From the NCBI GenBank assembly GCA_029218445.1, contig JAQXRI010000051.1, positions 1 to 57,947 of the forward strand: a stretch of DNA of 57,947 bases, given 5' to 3'. Each line of letters opens with the position of its first letter. Position 1 is the first letter of the stretch. Both the position numbers and the translations under genes were made by a program. The stretch is from Prevotellaceae bacterium. Lineage in GTDB: Bacteria > Bacteroidota > Bacteroidia > Bacteroidales > Bacteroidaceae. This document shows, piece by piece, positions 17,054-23,807 of this stretch. Below the pieces are notes generated by a model. The model was not told the origin of the DNA. It did not search any database and saw only the letters and a list, made by a program, of their open reading frames with translations.

Positions 17054-18077
17054 ATAATATAATTTTTGAATTGTATTCTTTATCGTCGGCCCACTTCTCC
17101 CATTTGTATTGGCCGTGGTACATTATCTCAAGTCGCTTGGCCACTTGCTGTAGTCCTATGCCGTGGCCGCTGTGGTCGCTCTTAGGCTTGGGGTAGTTGC
17201 TGTTGCGTATGTGGCACGTGATGACGTCGTTGTCGGCCGTAATGTTTATGTCGATAAAGCTTTCTGCCGATGCGCTCACGCCATGCTTAAACGCATTCTC
17301 CACAAGCGAAATAAGTATCATCGGGGCGATGTAGGCGGTGCAGTCGTCGGCAATGTTGGGGGTAAATTTCACCTTGACGTTTGAGGCCAGACGCAGCCTC
17401 ATCAGGTTGACATAGTCGGTCATTAGCTTCACCTCGTCGGAAATGGGAATGAATGCCCTGTCGTTGTCATACAGCACGTGGCGCAGTATGCGGCTCAGTT
17501 CGTCAATGGCCTTCTGGGCTCTGGTGGCGTCGATGGCTGTCAGGGCGTAGATGTTGTTGAGCGTGTTGAGCAGGAAGTGGGGATTAATCTGTGCGCGCAG
17601 CGTCTTCAGTTCGGCCTCGGTCTTGGCCTGTTCGGCTTCGCGCTGCGCGTGTTCGGTGGCGTGCAGGCGTTGTGCCAAGCGCAGGGCAGTGGCCACTATG
17701 CACGACATGAGCATGTAGAGCATGTCGCGCAGTATGAACATGTAGGGCTTCATTGGCGGCGGCATGCGGTGGTGGTCCATCTGAGGGTCGAACAGCGAGC
17801 GGCAGTGGTGCATCCACTGGTTGAGCAGCAGGCCGAGTATGAGTATGGTGACAATGTTGACAATGAAGAACCTGCGCCTGCGCGAGCCGAAGAAATACTT
17901 GGGCACCACATGCAGGTAGTTGAAATAGAACATGCCAACCAGCGTCAGCGGCGCGACGCTGAGGTACAGGTAGCGTTCGACGTTGACCATCTGGTTGTGT
18001 CCGGTGTACATCAGCGGCGTGAAGAATATTATTATCCAGGCCGCTATATGCATGGCATATTCTATCTTTTTATTCAT
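17028..18077 (-). CDS. LytS/YehU-type sensor histidine kinase
   Basis: 349 residues with four hydrophobic helices in the first 140 (IAAWIIIFFTPLMY, LYLSVAPLTLVGMFYF, FIVNIVTILILGLLL, MLYMLMSCIVATALR), a coiled linker rich in E and A, then a His_kinase domain with the phospho-accepting histidine in QINPHFLLNTLNNIYAL, and an HATPase end (LVENAFKHGV, GHGIGLQQVAKRLEIMY). There is no large periplasmic sensor, so the membrane part probably senses the signal. It overlaps the upstream permease gene by 8 bp and the response-regulator gene by 26 bp. Confidence 0.94.
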   Translation of the reverse strand: MNKKIEYAMHIAAWIIIFFTPLMYTGHNQMVNVERYLYLSVAPLTLVGMFYFNYLHVVPKYFFGSRRRRFFIVNIVTILILGLLLNQWMHHCRSLFDPQMDHHRMPPPMKPYMFILRDMLYMLMSCIVATALRLAQRLHATEHAQREAEQAKTEAELKTLRAQINPHFLLNTLNNIYALTAIDATRAQKAIDELSRILRHVLYDNDRAFIPISDEVKLMTDYVNLMRLRLASNVKVKFTPNIADDCTAYIAPMILISLVENAFKHGVSASAESFIDINITADNDVITCHIRNSNYPKPKSDHSGHGIGLQQVAKRLEIMYHGQYKWEKWADDKEYNSKIILYDTKLCNH

Positions 18078-19308
18078 ATCGCAGAGCTTCTATAGGGTCG
18101 AGTTGGGCGGCTTTCTTGGCGGGATACCAGCCGAAGAATACGCCCGTGAGGGTGCATACGGCGAAACTCATGACTATGGTCCATCCCTGAATGTCGATGG
18201 GCCAGTGGGCCATGGTCTTTACCATGAACGAGGCTCCTATGCCCAGCAGCACGCCTATGATGCCTCCGGTGACGCTCAGCAGTATGGCCTCTATAAGGAA
18301 CTGGTTGAGAATGTCGATGCCGCGTGCGCCCACGCTCATGCGCAGGCCTATCTCGCGGGTGCGTTCGGTTACGCTCACATACATGATGTTCATGATGCCT
18401 ATGCCGCCCACTATCAGCGATATGCCTGCCACGCAGCCAAGGAGAATGGTGAGCATGTCGGTGGTTGAGGTCATCATCGACGACAGCTCTTCCTGCGAGC
18501 GAATGTTGAAGTCGTCTTCGTCGGCTTCGGTGGTGTCGGTGGCGTCCTTCAGCTTGTGGTTACGGCGCAGTATGTCGGTAATCTGCTCGGTGGCCTTGTC
18601 GGTCACGCCTTCGGTTATGGCCGAGCATTGTATGCCGCCAAGGTAGGTTTGTGCGAGTATGCGTTTCATTACCGAGGTGTAGGGCGCAAGCACGAGGTCG
18701 TCCTGGTCCATGCCCATCGAGTTGTAGCCCTTCTTCTTCAGCACGCCGACAACGCGGAAGGGTATGCTGTTGAAGCGCACCACCTTGCCTATGGGGGCGC
18801 CGCCATTGGGGAAGAGGTTATCGACAACGGTTTGGCCGAGTATGCACACCTTGGCGCTGGTCTTAATGTCTGTGTCGGTAAACATGTCGCCGTCGGCCAC
18901 ACTAAGCTGCCTTATTTCCATGTAGTCCTGGTTGACGCCGTAGATGGTGGATGGCGTGTTTTCGTTGCCGTATATGAATTGGCCGCTTTTGTTCACCACC
19001 GGGCTTATGGCCTTGATGTAGGTACATTCGTCCTTTAGGCTCTCATAGTCGGTCATCTTCAGAGTCTCCATCGACGAGGCATCCTGACGCACGCCGCCCC
19101 TTCGGTCGGCGCCCGGGCCTATCATTATCATGTTCGAGCCCATTTCGGCAATGTTGGCCTGAATGCTCTGCTTGGTGCCTTGTCCCACGGCCAGCATGGT
19201 TATCACCGAGGCAATGCCAATGATGATGCCCAGTGCTGTGAGAAACGAGCGGGTCTTGTTGGCGGCAATCGCCCTGAGGGCTATCTTAAAGAGATTGGTA
19301 TAGTTCAT
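18070..19308 (-). CDS. MacB-like ABC transporter permease (FtsX/MacB_PCD fold)
   Basis: 412 residues: an N-terminal helix (LGIIIGIASVITMLAVGQGTKQSIQ), a long periplasmic domain of about 230 residues, and three C-terminal helices (LLGCVAGISLIVGGIGIMNIMYVSVTERTREIGLRMSVGAR region and the two that follow). The VTERTREIGLR motif is typical of MacB permeases. Unlike E. coli MacB it lacks a fused ATPase; that is the separate upstream gene at 19344-20096. With MacA- and TolC-like genes it would form a tripartite export pump for a peptide, lipid or toxic compound. Confidence 0.94.
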   Translation of the reverse strand: MNYTNLFKIALRAIAANKTRSFLTALGIIIGIASVITMLAVGQGTKQSIQANIAEMGSNMIMIGPGADRRGGVRQDASSMETLKMTDYESLKDECTYIKAISPVVNKSGQFIYGNENTPSTIYGVNQDYMEIRQLSVADGDMFTDTDIKTSAKVCILGQTVVDNLFPNGGAPIGKVVRFNSIPFRVVGVLKKKGYNSMGMDQDDLVLAPYTSVMKRILAQTYLGGIQCSAITEGVTDKATEQITDILRRNHKLKDATDTTEADEDDFNIRSQEELSSMMTSTTDMLTILLGCVAGISLIVGGIGIMNIMYVSVTERTREIGLRMSVGARGIDILNQFLIEAILLSVTGGIIGVLLGIGASFMVKTMAHWPIDIQGWTIVMSFAVCTLTGVFFGWYPAKKAAQLDPIEALRYE

Positions 19309-19343
19309 GTTCTTCTTTTTCTTGTGTTATGTAGAGCCTTTTG

Positions 19344-20096
19344 TTACTCGTCGGTTGAAGCGGGTAGGGCGGCAAGGCCTTCAGCTGCCGACAATATGTT
19401 GTGGTTTACCTCGTCGCTTATCACCTTGCCGTCGCGCAGCATTATGTTGCGGCTTGAGTAGTTGGCTATGTCGGGGTTGTGGGTCACGAATATTATGGTT
19501 CGTCCCTGTGCGTGCAGTTTCTGAAACAGCACCAGTATCTCGAACGACGTGCGCGTGTCGAGGTTTCCGGTGGCCTCGTCGGCCAGTATCACGGCGGGGT
19601 CGTTCACCAGTGCGCGCGCTATGGCCACACGCTGCATCTGTCCGCCCGACATCTGGTTTGACTTGTGGTAGAGGCGGTCGCCCAGGCCTACTGCCTTCAG
19701 TGCCTCTATGGCCCGCTGGTGGCGTTCGGCTGCACTTACGCTTGCGTTGTACATCAGCGGCAGCTCGACGTTTTCCACGCTGGTGGTCTTGGGCAGAAGG
19801 TTGTAGTTCTGGAATATGAATCCTATCTTGCGGTTTCGCAGTACGGCGCGCTGCGAGCGCGACATGGTGCGTACCGGCACCCCGTCGAGTATGTACTCGC
19901 CGCTCGATGGCGTGTCTAAGCAGCCCAACTGGTTGAGCAGGGTCGATTTGCCCGACCCCGACTTGCCCATGATGGTTACAAACTCGCCTTCGTATATCTT
20001 GAACGACACTCCACGGAGCGCATGCACCGTCTCTTCGCCTACAAGGAAGTTGCGCCTTACGTCCTGGAGTTCGATTACTACTTTCTTTTCAGCCAT
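19344..20096 (-). CDS. ABC transporter ATP-binding protein (MacB/LolD class)
   Basis: 250 residues with Walker A ([15 protein letters not shown]), Q-loop ([11 protein letters not shown]), signature ([16 protein letters not shown]), Walker B ([11 protein letters not shown]) and H-loop (FVTHNPDIA). This set is diagnostic of the LolD/MacB ATPase class that powers FtsX-type permeases. It sits 35 bp before the permease gene and 44 bp after the adaptor gene in one operon. All ATPase motifs are intact. Confidence 0.96.
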   Translation of the reverse strand: MAEKKVVIELQDVRRNFLVGEETVHALRGVSFKIYEGEFVTIMGKSGSGKSTLLNQLGCLDTPSSGEYILDGVPVRTMSRSQRAVLRNRKIGFIFQNYNLLPKTTSVENVELPLMYNASVSAAERHQRAIEALKAVGLGDRLYHKSNQMSGGQMQRVAIARALVNDPAVILADEATGNLDTRTSFEILVLFQKLHAQGRTIIFVTHNPDIANYSSRNIMLRDGKVISDEVNHNILSAAEGLAALPASTDE

Positions 20097-20140
20097 TGTC
20101 TGTTCTCCATTCTTTTTCTTAACGTTTCACCTTCGCGTCG

Positions 20141-21319
20141 TTATTTCTTCTTTCTTCCCGGAGGGCCTGGCGCAAATGGCGAGCGCTCCTGCTGTGGCTG
20201 CGCCTCGGCCTCGCCCGCCTCGGCCACCTCGTCGATGCCCGTCACTACGGCTGTGCCTTCGCCTATGCCCGAAATTATCTCGGTGTTGATGCCGTCTGAC
20301 ATGCCTATCTGTACGGTGTGGGCCTTGATGGTGTTGCCTTCAACCGTCCACACCTTGTTCTTGCCGTTGGCGTCGGCTATCTTGTATTTTCCTACTGTCT
20401 CGGCTGTTGGCGTAAAGCGCAGTGCCTTGCTTGGCACGCTCAGCACGCCTTGCTTCTCGGCAGTGTAGATGGTCACGTTGGCAGTGAGTCCGGGCTTGAG
20501 CTTGAGGTTGTCGTTGGGCGCGCTAATCACCACCTCGTAGGTCACGACGTTGTTGGTGGTTGTGGCCTCCTGGCGCACCTGAGTCACTTCGCCCTCGAAG
20601 GTGTCGTTGGGGTAGGCATCTACGGTGAAGGTCACACGCTCGCCCTCCTTCACGTCGCCTATGTCGGCCTCGTCAACGTCGGCTATTACGCGCATGTCGG
20701 TAAGGTTCTTGGCTATGGTGAACAGCTCTGGTGTGCTGAAGCTGGCGGCCACGGTCTGGCCTTCCTCCACCGACTTCGACAGTACGACGCCGTCTATTGG
20801 CGAGGTGATGGTGGCATAGCCAAGGTTGGTTTGTGCCTTGGCCACCGACTCTTTCGATGTGGCCACCGTCTGCAGTGCCTTGTCGTACGACAGGCGTGCG
20901 TTTTCAAAGTCGTCGGCGCTCACGAGGCCTTTGTCGTAAAGGGTCTTGTAGCGGCGGTAGTTGTCGGTTTCGTATTTCAGCGTGCTTTGTGCGCTGGCAA
21001 GGTTGGCCTTGGCCGTGTTGAGCTCGCTTATGAGGTTGGTCTTGTCGAGTTCGGCTATTATCTGTCCTTTTTTCACTATGCTGTTGTAGTCAACGTACAG
21101 CTTGTTGACGATGCCCGACACCTGTGTACCCACGCTCACCGACGTCACCGGCTCGATGGTGCCTGTGGCCGTCACGCTGTTCTGTATGTTGGTTTTCTGC
21201 GCCTTTTCGGTGCTCAGCTCTATCTGCAGGTCTTTCTTGCTGCCTGACAACAGCCATGTCGCAACGGCTATCACGATTATGGCCCCTGCTATATACCATA
21301 TTTTGCTAATCTTTTTCAT
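20141..21319 (-). CDS. MacA-like periplasmic adaptor (membrane fusion protein)
   Basis: 392 residues: an N-terminal anchor (IWYIAGAIIVIAVATWLLSG), a lipoyl-like first half (GTQVSGIVNKLYVDYNSIVKKGQIIAELD), a coiled-coil hairpin (about 100-180), the second lipoyl half (LGYATITSPIDGVVLSK) and a beta-barrel region ending in a proline-rich basic tail (GPPGRKKK). It would link the inner-membrane ABC pump to the TolC-like channel. It is second in the operon, 66 bp after the outer-membrane gene. Confidence 0.95.
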   Translation of the reverse strand: MKKISKIWYIAGAIIVIAVATWLLSGSKKDLQIELSTEKAQKTNIQNSVTATGTIEPVTSVSVGTQVSGIVNKLYVDYNSIVKKGQIIAELDKTNLISELNTAKANLASAQSTLKYETDNYRRYKTLYDKGLVSADDFENARLSYDKALQTVATSKESVAKAQTNLGYATITSPIDGVVLSKSVEEGQTVAASFSTPELFTIAKNLTDMRVIADVDEADIGDVKEGERVTFTVDAYPNDTFEGEVTQVRQEATTTNNVVTYEVVISAPNDNLKLKPGLTANVTIYTAEKQGVLSVPSKALRFTPTAETVGKYKIADANGKNKVWTVEGNTIKAHTVQIGMSDGINTEIISGIGEGTAVVTGIDEVAEAGEAEAQPQQERSPFAPGPPGRKKK

Positions 21320-21385
21320 TGTTCGAATGTTGTTATGATGTTATTTTTGTCTTGTGTTGACTGCGTTTTCAGTCGTTTTCCCCCC

Positions 21386-22765
21386 TTAGTTCAGTTCGCC
21401 GCCATTATAGAATTTCAGCAGCTGAATGTCGAGAATGGTCATGTACTTGCTTTGCAGCATGTTTTGCTGTGCCGTCACGAGGTTGTTCTTGCCCGTCATC
21501 AGCTCTACTATGTTTTTCAATCCCAAGCGGAACTGCTCGCTCAGCAGGTCGTAGCTGGCCTGCATGCTCTCTACGCTGGCCTCAGCGGCCTTGAATTTCT
21601 GCTGATTGGTGTTGGCGTCCAGCCAATAGCCTTCGATGGTGCTCCACAGCGTCTTTCGCTTGTCCTGAAGGTCGAGGTCGGCGTCAATTACGGCCAGTTT
21701 GGCCTTGTTGACGCTGGTTTTTGTGGCGCGGTTGTCGAATATTGGCACACTTAGCGACAGTCCAGCCGTGACGTCGAAGTTGGTCTTGAGCTGATAGTCC
21801 CAGTTGTTTGAGTTCATCGATGTGGTGCTTGTACCCATTCCGGCGTTCATGCTCAGCTGTGGCATTTTGCCTGCCTTGGCTATCTTCACTCCTATCTTCT
21901 GGCTTTCTATGGCCAGCAGTCCGCTTGCTATTTCGGGTCGTTGCAGCAGTGCGTTCTCATATACGCCCTGCAGCGAAGGAATGTCTTCGAGTGCCTTCTC
22001 GTTGCTTTCTTCGGGAATGTAGATGTCAAACTCGTCGGTGTTCTGAAGCTCCAGTATTTGCTTCAGCTGCAGTTTTGCCTTGGCCACTTCGGCTTGGGCG
22101 TTCACTATGTTGTATTCGTCCTGTTTAGTTTGGGCTGTGAGCTGTGCGAGGTCGGCCTTCGACATTTTTCCCACTTCCACCATCTCACGTCCGCGCTCTT
22201 CGTTTTTCTGACTTGTTTTATGGCTTTGCCTGTTTACGTTTATCGCCTCGTTCAGATAAAGTATTTGCACGTAAAGGTTGGCTATCTGCTCCTTCAGTTG
22301 GTTGGCGTTGGTGGCCGAGTCGAGTTCAGCTTTTTCGGCCGTCATTTTGTTCTGTTTCAGAGTGTTGCGGTTCTTGTTGCCGTTCCACACGGTCCACTGC
22401 GCATTCACCGAATAGCTGCCGTTGTAGTAGGTCTTGCTCACTCTGTTGGCCACTGTTCCGTTAGCCACGGTGCTGATGCCCGATTCGTTCCATGGTCGCC
22501 ATCCAAACGACTGGTTGGTCGATGCGCTCAACGAAGGCAGCAGTGCAGCTTTGGCTTGCTCTACATCTTCTTTCGACGAAAGGATGCTCACCTGATTCTT
22601 TTTCAGCGTGATGTTGTTGGCGAGCGCATGTCTGATACAGTCGTCGAGTGTCCATTTGCTGTTGGTCGTCTGCTGTGGTGCCGTCTCGGCCGTCGGCGTC
22701 GTTTCCTGTGCCGACATTGCTGCTGGTGGCAGGAGCAACGACATTAAAAATAAGTATTTCCTCAT
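21386..22765 (-). CDS. TolC-family outer-membrane efflux protein
   Basis: 459 residues with a signal peptide (MRKYLFLMSLLLPPAAMSAQ) and the two OEP repeats of TolC proteins: WTLDDCIRHALANNITLKKNQ and later a matching AEASVESMQASYDLLSEQFRLGLKNIVELMTGKNNLV. Long heptad-rich helices lie between. It forms the outer-membrane channel of the pump encoded downstream and is the first gene of the six-gene operon (22765 to 16343), preceded by a promoter at 22787-22817. Confidence 0.95.
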   Translation of the reverse strand: MRKYLFLMSLLLPPAAMSAQETTPTAETAPQQTTNSKWTLDDCIRHALANNITLKKNQVSILSSKEDVEQAKAALLPSLSASTNQSFGWRPWNESGISTVANGTVANRVSKTYYNGSYSVNAQWTVWNGNKNRNTLKQNKMTAEKAELDSATNANQLKEQIANLYVQILYLNEAINVNRQSHKTSQKNEERGREMVEVGKMSKADLAQLTAQTKQDEYNIVNAQAEVAKAKLQLKQILELQNTDEFDIYIPEESNEKALEDIPSLQGVYENALLQRPEIASGLLAIESQKIGVKIAKAGKMPQLSMNAGMGTSTTSMNSNNWDYQLKTNFDVTAGLSLSVPIFDNRATKTSVNKAKLAVIDADLDLQDKRKTLWSTIEGYWLDANTNQQKFKAAEASVESMQASYDLLSEQFRLGLKNIVELMTGKNNLVTAQQNMLQSKYMTILDIQLLKFYNGGELN

Positions 22766-22786
22766 ATTAGTTCAGTTTTGTCGGTG

Positions 22787-22817
22787 CAAAGTTGGCAATA
22801 AATCGGGAAATAACAAA
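22787..22817 (-). promoter_or_regulatory. Promoter of the efflux/two-component operon
   Basis: Minus strand: TTTG at 22817-22814, a 19-bp spacer, and CAACTTTG at 22794-22787 (one mismatch to TAnnTTTG), 21 bp before the ATG at 22765. Confidence 0.6.
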
Positions 22818-22901
22818 ATATAATAGATATTTGCAGTGTCTTAGTAGAACTTGGAGCAGTTTTTTTCTTGACGTATGCAATAGGTTTCAGTTTCATTAAC
22901 T

Positions 22902-22943
22902 AAAAAAGAAGTAGGAGAGCAACCGAAGCTACTCTCCCACTTC
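22902..22943 (-). terminator. Terminator of riboflavin synthase gene
   Basis: On the minus strand a near-perfect 16-bp stem with a four-base loop (TTCG) is followed by six T residues (22907-22902). The stem includes the last codons and the TAG stop of the gene. Confidence 0.9.
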
Positions 22944-23534
22944 TTTCAGTCGTGCAATGTATTTGCCGAGAATGTCAAACTCGATGTTCACCTTACTGCC
23001 CACCTTGATGTCGTGGAAATTGGTGTGTTCAAAGGTATATGGAATGATGGCCACCTGGAACGAGTCCTTCGTTGGCGAACACACCGTAAGCGACACGCCG
23101 TTGACGGTTACGCTGCCTTTGTCAACGGTGAAGTAGCCGCGGCGCGCCATGTCCTTGTCGTATTCGTAGGCGAAGGTGAAGTATTTGCTGCCGTTGGCGT
23201 CCTTGATGTCGGTGCAGGTGGCTGTCTGGTCAACGTGTCCCTGTACGATGTGGCCGTCGAGCCTTCCGTTCATTATCATCGAGCGTTCAACGTTCACTCT
23301 GTCGCCCACCTTCAGCTCTCCAAGGTTGCTGCGGTCGAGCGTTTCCTTCATTGCGGTCACTACGTATTGGCCGTCTTCTATCTTTACTACCGTCAGGCAT
23401 ACGCCGTTGTGGGCTACGCTCTGGTCGATTTTGAGTTCATCTACAAACGAGCATTTCAGGGTAATGTCGATGTTGTCGCGGTCGTGGGTAATGGCCGTAA
23501 CGGTTGCGTATTCTTCTATGATTCCGGAAAACAT
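22929..23534 (-). CDS. ribE: Riboflavin synthase, alpha chain
   Basis: 201 residues with the two lumazine-binding repeats of the enzyme. Repeat one begins MFSGIIEEYATV and contains DQSVAHNGVCLTV; repeat two contains DGHIVQGHVDQTATC and GSVTVNGVSLTV. It dismutates two 6,7-dimethyl-8-ribityllumazine molecules to riboflavin. Only about 20 bp separate it from the terminator-like end of the structured RNA at 23554-23742, so a separate promoter is hard to place; transcription may come from read-through of that RNA. No FMN riboswitch consensus is visible upstream. Confidence 0.96.
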   Translation of the reverse strand: MFSGIIEEYATVTAITHDRDNIDITLKCSFVDELKIDQSVAHNGVCLTVVKIEDGQYVVTAMKETLDRSNLGELKVGDRVNVERSMIMNGRLDGHIVQGHVDQTATCTDIKDANGSKYFTFAYEYDKDMARRGYFTVDKGSVTVNGVSLTVCSPTKDSFQVAIIPYTFEHTNFHDIKVGSKVNIEFDILGKYIARLKEVGE

Positions 23535-23553
23535 ATATAATTAAAATTAAGTG

Positions 23554-23742
23554 AAAAAGATGGACCGTACCTGGAGATGATGAAAACTCCTTATTAAATA
23601 AGGTATGGGCGACTCCCTGTCTTTGTAATCCACCGGCCTTATGGCTATCTTGCGACTGTGGCCCGCCATCGGCAAGGGAAGACTGCCCGGTTTTCTGAAT
23701 TTATTTGATGAGTATCCCGATCTTTCAGATACGGTCCTAATT
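23554..23742 (-). ncRNA. ssrS: Structured non-coding RNA, 6S-like (6S-Flavo candidate)
   Basis: The transcript would run from about 23742 down to the T-run at 23558-23554. Its ends pair: bases 23737-23726 (GGACCGTATCTG on the minus strand) match 23573-23562 (CAGGTACGGTCC) over 12 bp with one G-U pair, and the closing helix is followed by ATCTTTTT, which would make it a terminator as well. Inside are further helices (AGAT/ATCT, ACTC/GAGT), then an AT-rich internal loop whose 3' side can fold as its own small hairpin (CTTATT/AATAAG), then a GC-rich upper arm (GGGC/GCCC, CCCT/AGGG, ATGGC/GCCAT). A long imperfect hairpin with a central bubble, about 180 nt, with its own promoter, is the 6S design. 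It could instead be an unknown leader of ribE. Confidence 0.6.
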
Positions 23743-23750
23743 TGTAAATG

Positions 23751-23781
23751 CAAAGTTAATGCTTTATTGTAATATATGCAA
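23751..23781 (-). promoter_or_regulatory. Promoter of the 6S-like RNA
   Basis: Minus strand: TTG at 23781-23779, exactly 20 bp, then TAACTTTG at 23758-23751, a full consensus -7 box, ending about 9-14 bp before the predicted 5' end of the RNA. Confidence 0.8.
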
Positions 23782-23807
23782 TAAATTGTGCTTTTTTTTA
23801 ATGTTTT

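Noticed and set aside
23562..23742. FMN riboswitch upstream of riboflavin synthase
   Set aside because: Expected by context, but the conserved aptamer strings (such as AAATTCCC and the GTCCGGATG-type segment) are absent.
23547..23753. A 68-codon minus-strand frame over the 6S-like RNA
   Set aside because: Lies in a highly structured RNA with paired ends and a promoter overlapping its start.
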